A stretch of DNA of 31,635 nt from IMG/VR virus record IMGVR_UViG_3300037070_004394, positions 1 to 31,635 of that record. The stretch is one strand, 5' to 3'. The stretch's first letter is position 1, and every line of letters begins with the position of its first letter. The translations under genes were made by a program, and so were the position numbers. This document shows, one piece after another, positions 19,418 through 25,162 of the stretch. This DNA is from a virus. The notes below the pieces were generated by a model, which worked only from the letters and a program-made list of their open reading frames with translations, did no database searches and had not been told where the DNA came from.

Positions 19418-19947
19418 AGCCCACCTCCGGCCGACACCACTTCCGAGGCGAGAGAGGTCCTGGAGGGTCGGATAATGTTGCGGGCGCGCTTGGGGGCCGA
19501 AACGTGCCCCAGGTCAGCTAGTACCCGGTCCAGGAGCGCCAACACCTGAACCCTGGAGCGGAGGGGGTGGGTGTCCCAAATTCCAATCTCCCCTACGTGC
19601 TTGCGGAGGGCTCGCCGGGCGTACTCCCCCTCAATCTCTCCCTTCCCTGCCTGGATGATTGCCCCGAGGAGGGACCATGAAACGGGCGTCCCGAACCCGG
19701 ACTCCGAAAACTCCCGCCCATCGGCATCCCGCGCCAGCCCGGCGCGACACCAGCCCCGGCGAATGAGTCTCCGCACCTCCCTGAGGACCGGGATTGCCGC
19801 CGCGCGTTCTTCCGCGGCCGACTTCGGGACATATCGGCACTCGGAGATTCTCGCGGAAATGCGGGAATGCTTGCCAGCCGCACAGGGGACTGCGCCAGAA
19901 AACCAATTAAGACGGGGGTTTGTTGTCCTGCTCTTGTTTGACAGCAC
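19414..19947 (-). CDS. DUF6197-type phage protein
   Basis: The central part (R-R-L-I-R-R-G-W-C-R-A-G-L-A-R-D-A-D-G near 59-77, then S-W-S-L-L-G-A-I and W-D-T-H-P-L-R-S-R with a L-A-L-L-D-R-V-L-A-D helix) resembles the DUF6197 family seen in phages of Actinobacteria and others, whose function is unknown. The N-terminal 40 residues look unlike a protein domain. The GTG at 19947 ends a strong hairpin, and another GTG in G-A-G-V-R-R (codon 58, preceded by AGGGAG) could be the true start. It leads the whole left operon. Confidence 0.68.
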   Translation of the reverse strand: MLSNKSRTTNPRLNWFSGAVPCAAGKHSRISARISECRYVPKSAAEERAAAIPVLREVRRLIRRGWCRAGLARDADGREFSESGFGTPVSWSLLGAIIQAGKGEIEGEYARRALRKHVGEIGIWDTHPLRSRVQVLALLDRVLADLGHVSAPKRARNIIRPSRTSLASEVVSAGGGL

Positions 19948-20090
19948 CGGAGTCGCTCCGGTGGATGAGACACGTTATGTCAACTTCGACGAACGCGCCT
20001 CATCCACCAATCAACGGGTTGAGTGAAAATGCCCGCCGTCGCGTTCTCTAGTCCTACCGCCAGGCAGGATGTTGAAAACGGAGGCGGGCA
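19945..20090. promoter_or_regulatory. Structured intergenic region with three inverted repeats
   Basis: This is the only long stretch without a convincing gene (19948-20243). It holds an 8-bp stem with 3-base loop, CACCGGAG-TCG-CTCCGGTG (19945-19963), a 9-bp inverted repeat GTGGATGAG/CTCATCCAC (19961-19969 and 19999-20007), and an 8-bp inverted repeat TGCCCGCC/GGCGGGCA (20030-20037 and 20083-20090). A TTGACA sequence on the minus strand (19983-19978) sits inside the second repeat, but no -10 match was seen. It may be the promoter/operator region or an RNA leader for the left operon. Confidence 0.5.
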
Positions 20091-20226
20091 AGCTGCTGAC
20101 TCGGGTTTCGTTAGCGCTGGCGGTCGCATGATGTGGCCACTAGTACGACAACGGTCTGACATCTGACTAGGCCAAAAGTACATGGGCCCAATCTTATTTT
20201 CACTTCGCAGCGCGGCGTTGCGGAAG

Positions 20227-20243
20227 TTTCAGAATCACTGAAA
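20227..20243. terminator. Hairpin after the ribbon-helix-helix gene
   Basis: TTTCAG-AATCA-CTGAAA is a perfect 6-bp stem with a 5-base loop immediately after the TAA of the small regulator (20246-20244). It can extend with outer GAAGT/ACTTC pairs and a bulge. There is no long T tract on either strand, so termination may be partial or factor-dependent, and an operator is an alternative. Confidence 0.4.
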
Positions 20244-20453
20244 TTACTTCTCGGATTTACGCTCCTTTTGCCAAGTCTCGAACGCGCTGCGGCAAAAGTG
20301 AACCACCACGTCGTTGCGGCTGAGCTTCTCCCCTTCCGCCCGCTTCGCGTTCTCCACCTCCACCACCATATCCAGGGCCTTCGCTAGGTCTGCTGGGCAT
20401 CGGACCTTGAGGTCTACAGGTGGCGGGCCGGCCTTCGGAATGACTGGGCTCAA
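20244..20453 (-). CDS. Ribbon-helix-helix regulator (Arc/MetJ-like)
   Basis: I prefer a TTG start at 20453 because AAGGAGG lies seven bases upstream, giving 69 residues. The product has P-P-V-D-L-K-V-R-C-P as the beta strand, then L-A-K-A-L-D-M-V-V-E-V-E-N and L-S-R-N-D-V-V-V-H-F-C-R-S-A-F-E as two helices, the Arc/ribbon-helix-helix order, with a basic tail. Such proteins bind operators as dimers. An ATG at 20573 and a frame start at 20639 exist but would overlap the divergent promoter and give unlikely N-terminal sequence. The gene diverges from the plus-strand early operon, so it is a good candidate for its repressor. Confidence 0.7.
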   Translation of the reverse strand: MSPVIPKAGPPPVDLKVRCPADLAKALDMVVEVENAKRAEGEKLSRNDVVVHFCRSAFETWQKERKSEK

Positions 20454-20539
20454 TCTCTTCCCCTCCTTAAGCGCCGCATTTCGCACGGGTCTACTCCTTG
20501 TAGTTGGTCCGCTTGCCTCCCGCCACACTGTCACGTATT

Positions 20540-20577
20540 TGCCCCAGTTGACAAGAGGTAGAGCCTGGGGCATTAAT
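20540..20577 (+). promoter_or_regulatory. Early promoter with inverted-repeat operator
   Basis: A perfect -35 TTGACA (20548-20553) is followed after 18 bases by ATTAAT (20572-20577) as -10. The 8-bp inverted repeat TGCCCCAG (20540-20547) and CTGGGGCA (20565-20572) brackets the -35 box; its right half reaches the -10. A dimeric or tetrameric repressor at these half-sites would block RNA polymerase. Transcription would start near 20584 and reach the first early gene at 20606. Confidence 0.7.
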
Positions 20578-20605
20578 TTACCCCTCACCGCCAGGAGACA
20601 ACACA

Positions 20606-20830
20606 ATGGACCCATCGCTCGCCGAAACGCTCGCCGCACTCACCAGGGCCAAGCTGAATCTAGACAACGCCATCGTCTACGAAGACGCCTGCATTAAAGG
20701 GACGGCCGGGGGCAGCGACATCACCAAGGCCAACTGGGTCCGTCGCAGGGCGGAGCTGGAGTTCATGCTGGCGGCGAAGTTCGTCGTCTTTGCGGTGGGC
20801 GCAGAAGACGTTGGCGCGGTGGCCCAGTGA
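20606..20830 (+). CDS. First early gene, hypothetical (74 aa)
   Basis: AGGAG (20593-20597) lies eight bases before the ATG. The 74-residue product is mostly alpha-helical (L-A-E-T-L-A-A-L-T-R-A-K-L-N, V-R-R-R-A-E-L-E-F-M-L-A-A-K) with Ala-rich ends. No known domain is visible. It is the first gene behind the strongest promoter in the window, so it should be made early and in quantity. Confidence 0.75.
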   Translation: MDPSLAETLAALTRAKLNLDNAIVYEDACIKGTAGGSDITKANWVRRRAELEFMLAAKFVVFAVGAEDVGAVAQ

Positions 20831-21129
20831 TGGTCTCCGCCCTCATCAAGCTTGACCGGACCAGGTGCAGCTGCTTCCGCCGGGACGTGGCCTGCAATTG
20901 CGACTTCCTCGAGGTCGAGCACCACGTCGTCGGGGTGGTGGACGACATCGGGAATGAGTGGAGCGCCGAAGTCCTGGGTGTGGCCGATGACCGGGGAGAC
21001 GTCATCTCCCTCATGGGTCGCGAGCTGACCTGGGCAGAGCAGGCCTTGATTGAGGAGGCGGAGCGGATTGAGCGGCTCTCGAATGAAGCCCGCATCCCAT
21101 ACACGTTGCCGGAGGGTGCGCGATGCTAA
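20830..21129 (+). CDS. Early hypothetical protein with Cys cluster
   Basis: The ATG at 20830 shares a base with the previous stop (TGATG); a GTG three bases earlier is possible. The product (99 residues) has R-C-S-C-F near residue 12 and C-N-C-D near 22, four cysteines that may bind zinc, followed by a beta-rich region (V-V-G-V-V-D-D-I, V-L-G-V-A-D-D-R-G-D-V-I) and a C-terminal helix. Its last codons overlap the recombinase start by seven bases. Family not recognised. Confidence 0.72.
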   Translation: MVSALIKLDRTRCSCFRRDVACNCDFLEVEHHVVGVVDDIGNEWSAEVLGVADDRGDVISLMGRELTWAEQALIEEAERIERLSNEARIPYTLPEGARC

Positions 21130-22049
21130 CGGACGAAGAGAAGAAGATGGTGGGCGGGTCGGACGGCTCCGCCATAGCCGGGCTCAATCCGAACAAGTCC
21201 CCGCACGCCGTGTGGCGTCGAATCGTCGAGGGCTTCGACGAGCCGGCGGGCAAGGCCGCGCGCCGGGGCACACTGATGGAGCCGGTCATCAGATCCATGG
21301 CGGCCGAAGACTTCGGGCTTACTCTTCTGGGTCCCCGGAAACTGAAGGACCCGCGCCGCGCTTTCATGCGCTCCAATCTGGATGATGTGAACCAGGCCGA
21401 CGACGGCCCGGAGGTGGTGGAGTTCAAGAGTGTGAGCGGCTTCGCGGCCAAGGAGTACGGGGAGGCGGACGACGCCTTCCCCCTTATTCACCACTGCCAG
21501 GTACAGATTTACCTAGCCCTCTCTGGCTTCAAGCGCGCCCGCCTCATTGCCCTGATTGGGATGGATGACCTCCGACAGTACTTCGTCGAGTCGAACCCGG
21601 AGATTCAGGGGATGCTCTTCGAGCATATCGACCGCTTCTGGGTTGACCACGTATTGACCCGAAAGCCCCCACCCGAAGACGCCTCGGAGGGCTGCGCGGA
21701 GTGGTTGGCGGCGCGTTACCCGGTGGCCAAGGGACCGGTTGTGCAGGCCACGCCCGAGGCCGAGCGCTGGGCGACTCAACTCCAGGCGGCGAAGCTGGCA
21801 AAGGATGCCGCCGAGTACCGGGAGGAAGAGGCAAAGAATCACCTCAAGGCGCTTTGTGGCGACGCGTCGAGCATTGAGGGCCGCGGGTGGCGGGCCGCGT
21901 GGTCGAACGTGAAGGGCCGGACGGCGCTCGAAGTTGAGGCGCTGTTGAAGGAGTTGAATCCTCCCGCCGCAATCCTCGCCAAGCACACCATCCAGAAGCC
22001 CGGTTATCGGGCCTTTCGGTCTACCTTTCAAAACGGAGAGTCAAAATGA
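21123..22049 (+). CDS. YqaJ-like recombination exonuclease
   Basis: This 308-residue enzyme belongs to the YqaJ viral recombinase/exonuclease group (PD-(D/E)xK fold). It has G-G-S-D-G-S-A-I-A-G-L-N-P near the start, L-M-E-P with an acidic residue near 53, R-S-N-L-D-D near 84-88 and the E-F-K core (100-102). Like lambda exonuclease, it would resect one strand of DNA so that the partner annealing protein can act. The C-terminal 100 residues are helical and may contact ERF, which follows with a 4-base overlap. GGAGGG lies seven bases upstream of the ATG. Confidence 0.9.
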   Translation: MLTDEEKKMVGGSDGSAIAGLNPNKSPHAVWRRIVEGFDEPAGKAARRGTLMEPVIRSMAAEDFGLTLLGPRKLKDPRRAFMRSNLDDVNQADDGPEVVEFKSVSGFAAKEYGEADDAFPLIHHCQVQIYLALSGFKRARLIALIGMDDLRQYFVESNPEIQGMLFEHIDRFWVDHVLTRKPPPEDASEGCAEWLAARYPVAKGPVVQATPEAERWATQLQAAKLAKDAAEYREEEAKNHLKALCGDASSIEGRGWRAAWSNVKGRTALEVEALLKELNPPAAILAKHTIQKPGYRAFRSTFQNGESK

Positions 22050-22792
22050 GCGACGCAATCGAAGAGAAGATGGAATCAGCCACTATCGGAGCACTCGCTG
22101 CAGCGCTGGCCAAGGCGCAAGGGATGATGCACGGCGCCAAGCGGGAGAGCATCAACCCCCAGTTCCAGGGGAAGAAATACGCTGACCTCGCGAGCGTCTG
22201 GGAGGCGTGCCGCGCCCCTCTTTCAGCGAACGGGCTGGCCGTGACGCAGACCGTGAGCTCTGGCAACGGAGGCGTCCGAGTCACCACCACGCTCCTTCAT
22301 TCTTCGGGTGAGTGGATGCGCGACCGATGCACATTCCCCGTGACTCAGAACACGGCCCAGGGCTACGGGTCCGCCATCACGTACGGGCGGAGGTATGCCC
22401 TCGCGGCACTGGTGGGTGTTGCCCCGGACGATGACGACGACGGCAATGCGGCAAGCGCTGGCGCCCCACAGCAGGGGCAGGTCCGGGCTCAGCCTCAGAT
22501 GTCCGCTCGCTCCACCACGGAAGCGGTCAAAGAGAAGCTCGCCGCAAAGCTGGGCGCATCGGCCGTGAAGGTGGTCCCGGTCAGCGCCCCGGAAGAGAAC
22601 GGGGACGTCTCGGCGGTCATCACCTTCACCAAGCATAAGGGGAAGAGGTTGTCCGACGTGGATGACCGGACCGTGGCGTGGTTCCTCGAGAAGGCAGAAG
22701 AGAAGGCGATGGACACCGCCGACAAGTGGCACGCCAAGAATCTCCAGTGGCTTCAGGCGGTGCGCGAAGAGATGGCTCGGAGGTCCCAGTGA
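22046..22792 (+). CDS. erf: ERF single-strand annealing protein with ExoX-like C-terminus
   Basis: The first 125 residues match ERF: A-L-A-K-A-Q-G near 21-27, N-P-Q-F-Q-G-K-K-Y-A-D-L near 37-48, and the signature G-S-A-I-T-Y-G-R-R-Y-A-L-A-A-L-V-G near 108-124. ERF anneals complementary strands and pairs with the exonuclease just upstream. After an acidic/Gln-rich linker the C-terminal 60 residues (I-T-F-T-K-H-K-G-K-R-L-S-D-V, then W-F-L-E-K-A) resemble the ExoX-like C-terminal domain, often seen fused to phage annealing or nuclease proteins. GGAG precedes the ATG. Confidence 0.92.
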   Translation: MSDAIEEKMESATIGALAAALAKAQGMMHGAKRESINPQFQGKKYADLASVWEACRAPLSANGLAVTQTVSSGNGGVRVTTTLLHSSGEWMRDRCTFPVTQNTAQGYGSAITYGRRYALAALVGVAPDDDDDGNAASAGAPQQGQVRAQPQMSARSTTEAVKEKLAAKLGASAVKVVPVSAPEENGDVSAVITFTKHKGKRLSDVDDRTVAWFLEKAEEKAMDTADKWHAKNLQWLQAVREEMARRSQ

Positions 22793-22995
22793 TGGACGCA
22801 CTCTCCGACGAACGCTACCGATGGGAGTTGATGGAAGAGACGCTCGACTCCTATGCGAAGGAGGCCAAGGCGGCGACGGCTCATCAGAGCGAACTGCTCG
22901 AGGTGTTGAAGGACTTCGTTTTGGACCACGACAACGGGCTGGGGCCGAGCGTCGAGAGGCTGCGCGACGCCATCAAGAAAGCTGAGGCCCCGTGA
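22792..22995 (+). CDS. Small coiled-coil early protein (67 aa)
   Basis: The ATG at 22792 follows the ERF stop as TGATG; a GTG three bases earlier is also possible. The 67 residues are helical with R-Y-R-W-E-L-M-E-E-T and L-L-E-V-L-K-D-F-V-L repeats and end in K-K-A-E-A-P. No motif identifies a function. It is co-expressed with the recombination pair. Confidence 0.7.
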   Translation: MDALSDERYRWELMEETLDSYAKEAKAATAHQSELLEVLKDFVLDHDNGLGPSVERLRDAIKKAEAP

Positions 22996-23228
22996 GCGAC
23001 GGCGGCTCAGTTTTCCCGGTCAATGGCGGCTACCACGCCGCGTGCGTCCAGGGCGAAGGGTGTCGCGTGATGCCTGGCCTGATGATTCGGGACCACATCG
23101 CGACCCAGGCGATGGCGGCCATCCTGTCGAATCGAATCTTCACCAGTCCGCCCGCCAGAGACGAGACGGCCAAGTGGGCCTACGAGTATGCGGACGCCAT
23201 GCTCTCGGCCCGGAAGGTCGCCCCGTGA
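22992..23228 (+). CDS. Common small phage protein (78 aa)
   Basis: The GTG overlaps the previous stop as GTGA. The product begins S-D-G-G-S-V-F-P and then has G-L-M-I-R-D-H-I-A-T-Q-A-M-A-A-I-L and Y-E-Y-A-D-A-M-L-S-A-R near the end. This 'FP...GL..RD..A..AM..IL...A..YA.ADAML..R' pattern is seen in many phages next to recombination or replication genes, with no known function. Predicted mostly alpha-helical. Confidence 0.78.
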   Translation: MSDGGSVFPVNGGYHAACVQGEGCRVMPGLMIRDHIATQAMAAILSNRIFTSPPARDETAKWAYEYADAMLSARKVAP

Positions 23229-23449
23229 CCATCCCCCACCACTCCGTCCCCTGGATTCGCCTGGCTGGAGGGATAGACCATGCTCACGCCTCCACCCAAG
23301 GTAGGTGGAGAGTCATGGCCTGTGGGGCTACGTCCCAGGTAAAGCACGCAAGTGAAACGCCTCGACGGAAGTGCAAGAGGTGCGTGAAGGCGTTGTCTGA
23401 GGGTGTGGCGGTGGACCCAGATACTAAATTAGTAGCCAGTAGTAGCTGA
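23225..23449 (+). CDS. Last early gene, small Cys/His protein
   Basis: The GTG at 23225 overlaps the previous stop by four bases, giving 74 residues. Features are W-I-R-L-A-G-G-I-D-H-A-H-A, then V-M-A-C-G and the basic R-R-K-C-K-R-C-V-K motif. With two His and three Cys the protein could hold a single zinc. It ends nine bases from the converging lysis-side gene. A longer frame from 23042 runs through the previous gene and was rejected. Confidence 0.68.
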   Translation: MTIPHHSVPWIRLAGGIDHAHASTQGRWRVMACGATSQVKHASETPRRKCKRCVKALSEGVAVDPDTKLVASSS

Positions 23450-23462
23450 TTGGTAGGTCAGC
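23445..23462. terminator. Weak bidirectional hairpin at the convergence
   Basis: GCTGA (23445-23449) pairs with TCAGC (23458-23462) across an 8-base loop, spanning the two converging stop codons. Plus-strand sequence after it is CTTT. The stem is short, so termination may be partial. It is the only candidate stop signal between the early operon and the minus-strand lysis genes. Confidence 0.3.
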
Positions 23463-23625
23463 CTTTGCCGAGCAGGTGCAGCGTCCCGCCAGCCGCCCCG
23501 AGAAGGAACGCCAGCAGGCCGCACCCGAAGGCCAGCCGGCCAAGCTCCGCCATCTTCCCGCTGGCAGACAAGGCATAGACCAGCGCACCAACGAGAGCCA
23601 CCAGGAGCGAAGCGTAAATCACCAT
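23458..23625 (-). CDS. 55-residue two-span membrane protein
   Basis: The ATG at 23625 directly follows the TGA of the preceding frame. The 55 residues contain two hydrophobic spans (Y-A-S-L-L-V-A-L-V-G-A-L-V-Y-A-L and L-A-F-G-C-G-L-L-A-F-L-L-G-A-A) joined by S-A-S-G-K-M-A-E-L-G-R. This K-x-A-E-L-G-R linker is common in small phage membrane proteins of the lysis region. A second holin or antiholin is possible. A different, longer frame in the same interval (23429-23662) is an out-of-frame shadow. Confidence 0.75.
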   Translation of the reverse strand: MVIYASLLVALVGALVYALSASGKMAELGRLAFGCGLLAFLLGAAGGTLHLLGKG

Positions 23626-23799
23626 TCAGAACCTCCACCGTGCGCCAGCGCCAGCGGACCACCCGCCGGCATCAGTCCTGCCGAAAAGGTACGCCGCCAG
23701 AGACGGAAATAGCTGTAGCCCGGCCTCAGCCCTGGCGAATGCTCCGACCCCGGTTTCTAGTCCGCTTTCGAGAGCGAGGTACGGCCCGAAAGCTACTTG
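23626..23799 (-). other. Open frame without start, C-terminal beta-barrel-like fragment
   Basis: After the slippery-looking C-CCC-AAG (23802-23796) at the 3' end of the holin gene, the -1 frame encodes 57 residues with alternating polar/hydrophobic pattern (V-A-F-G-P-Y-L-A-L-E-S-G, A-F-A-R-A-E-A-G-L-Q-L, A-G-A-G-A-R-W-R-F) and stops immediately before the next ATG. The pattern and terminal Phe resemble outer-membrane beta strands. No ATG, GTG or TTG exists in this frame back to a TAA inside the holin gene. It may be reached by frameshift, be a decayed gene, or reflect a one-base error. Confidence 0.45.
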
Positions 23800-24071
23800 G
23801 GGAGGCTTGGAGCCGTCAGCGCCGCCACCTTCACCACCGTGCGGCTCTTGGTGTACCCGAAGAGGGACGCCATCTGAATCAGCGCTCCGATGACCGCCAG
23901 GACTGCCGGAATCCAGGGCTTGTCCACTCCAGCATCCTGGAGCGAGTGGAGCACGGTTGCCACCGTCTCCAGCACTACGCCCAGAATCATCGCGGCGACA
24001 GTCAGCTTAAATTCCGTGGTGCTGGTTCCGGACGGGGCGGGAACGGTCGGGACAACAATCGGGTCGGCCAT
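23793..24071 (-). CDS. Holin-like protein
   Basis: The 92-residue product has two membrane spans (T-V-A-A-M-I-L-G-V-V-L-E-T-V-A-T-V-L and W-I-P-A-V-L-A-V-I-G-A-L-I-Q-M-A-S-L-F-G) after a polar N-terminus rich in Pro/Thr/Ser, and a short charged tail. It lies 12 bases downstream of the endolysin gene. Size, two spans and position fit a class II holin that opens the inner membrane for the endolysin. The frame beyond its stop may be used by -1 shifting. Confidence 0.82.
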   Translation of the reverse strand: MADPIVVPTVPAPSGTSTTEFKLTVAAMILGVVLETVATVLHSLQDAGVDKPWIPAVLAVIGALIQMASLFGYTKSRTVVKVAALTAPSLPK

Positions 24072-24083
24072 GGGTTGCTCCTT

Positions 24084-24590
24084 TTACGAGGTAGGGGGCT
24101 TATCGACTTCGGTGACTCGGCGGGACTGATCGCGTCTGGCGATGTGCACGTGAGGACCGGAGACGTCGTGCTCAATCAACTCCCACTCCGGCTTGGGGCA
24201 CCGCTCCCGGAGGTACTCCATCACGGCCGAGAGGTGGGCGAGCTCGTAGTGCTTGCTTCGGATGTCCACCGCGCAGCCGATGAGGTGCCACGAGAAGCGC
24301 TTGAAGGCCCAGCGGTTGATTTCCCCTTCGGTCATCTTCGCCAGGTCATCGGCGAGGGACTGCTCTGAAGGAGAGAAGGCGTCCTGAATCTGCCGGCGGT
24401 AGATGAGCCGATTCGCGTAGGCGATGTAGATGCGCTGCTGCTCTCCAGGCGTCCTGATCACGTGGGTGACAACCACTTCCGGCAGCCCGCTCTCCAGGCT
24501 CCAGGTGTCCAGCGCCATCACCACATCTCGGGCTTCGTGGTGGAGGAGGGCGCGGAATTCACCCTTCAGATGGGGCTCGGTGAAATTCAT
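24084..24590 (-). CDS. M15-type endolysin (peptidoglycan peptidase)
   Basis: The start at ATG 24590 overlaps the previous stop (ATGA); the longer frame to 24869 is Gly/Arg-rich overlap and was rejected. The 168-residue product has T-P-G-E-Q near 48-51, S-W-H-L-I-G-C-A-V-D-I with zinc ligands H102 and D109, and G-P-H-V-H-I with the third His near 147-149. The S-x-H-x6-D...H-x-H set is that of M15B/VanY-like D,D-carboxypeptidases and L,D-endopeptidases used as endolysins. It has no signal peptide, so it depends on the holin. Confidence 0.9.
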   Translation of the reverse strand: MNFTEPHLKGEFRALLHHEARDVVMALDTWSLESGLPEVVVTHVIRTPGEQQRIYIAYANRLIYRRQIQDAFSPSEQSLADDLAKMTEGEINRWAFKRFSWHLIGCAVDIRSKHYELAHLSAVMEYLRERCPKPEWELIEHDVSGPHVHIARRDQSRRVTEVDKPPTS

Positions 24591-24967
24591 GGCTCCTCGG
24601 GGGGCAACGGCTGTTCTAGACGGCTCGAACGCTGGCCACGCTGGACGGCCTTGTAGAGGTCCCTGACGTCTGCCCGGGTCTCCCGTTGCTCCGCCTTCAC
24701 CTCGCGCACCTCCGCCTTTACTGCCTGTACTTCCTCCTTCGCCTCCACCGCCACATTCATGGCTTTGGTCGTGGCCACCTCCGAGCTTCGATCCAGCCGA
24801 GCCACGACGTATTGAGCGCCCTGGAAACCGAGGGCCAGGAGGGCGACGAAGCCTCCGCTCAGCCACCACTTCGTATGTCTGGCTGCTTTGACCGCCTTCC
24901 GGAGCTCCGAGGTGCGGACTCGGGCCCTGGGGTCCGTGTTGGGTTCCTCCTCCAGAACCGGGACCAT
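24587..24967 (-). CDS. Membrane coiled-coil protein, possible inner-membrane spanin
   Basis: A basic N-terminus with K-A-A-R-H-T-K is followed by one hydrophobic span (W-L-S-G-G-F-V-A-L-L-A-L-G-F) near residue 35 and then a long coiled coil (V-A-V-E-A-K-E-E-V-Q-A-V-K-A-E-V-R-E) to a charged, Pro-rich end. One N-terminal anchor with a periplasmic coiled coil is the layout of Rz-type inner-membrane spanins. A matching outer lipoprotein would be expected; the lipoprotein at 25163-26284 is too large for a usual o-spanin. An XhlA-like role is an alternative. Confidence 0.65.
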   Translation of the reverse strand: MVPVLEEEPNTDPRARVRTSELRKAVKAARHTKWWLSGGFVALLALGFQGAQYVVARLDRSSEVATTKAMNVAVEAKEEVQAVKAEVREVKAEQRETRADVRDLYKAVQRGQRSSRLEQPLPPEEP

Positions 24968-24987
24968 GGCTCAGTCCACCGGGCCCA

Positions 24988-25161
24988 TCAGACGCTCTCG
25001 GGAACGCACTGGTAGATGCGCACTCCGCCGTCTGCGTCCCACATCAACTCGCAATGGATTCGGGTGATGTGCCCGGTGCCGGCATCGGCCTGGTTCAGGC
25101 GCGCGTCGATGTGCTGGCTTGTGGTCGGCGAGGAGAGCAGGAAGGCGAGCAGGGCGGCCAT
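24988..25161 (-). CDS. Small secreted-type protein (57 aa)
   Basis: I chose ATG 25161, two bases beyond the previous stop, over the earlier in-frame codon at 25182. The product opens with M-A-A-L-L-A-F-L-L-S-S-P-T-T-S, a short hydrophobic leader, then D-A-R-L-N-Q-A-D and I-H-C-E-L-M-W-D with two cysteines in total. A signal peptide or membrane anchor is possible but short. It belongs to the run of export-signal genes before the lysis cluster. Confidence 0.6.
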   Translation of the reverse strand: MAALLAFLLSSPTTSQHIDARLNQADAGTGHITRIHCELMWDADGGVRIYQCVPESV

Positions 25162-25162
25162 C

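Noticed and set aside
19938-19943. Plus-strand TTGACA as a promoter
   Set aside because: No -10 hexamer follows at 16-18 bases and no plus-strand gene starts downstream until 20606.
19980-20183. Minus-strand frame of 67 codons in the intergenic region
   Set aside because: Sequence is low-complexity Pro/Cys/Arg without motif, has no ribosome-binding site, and covers the inverted repeats.
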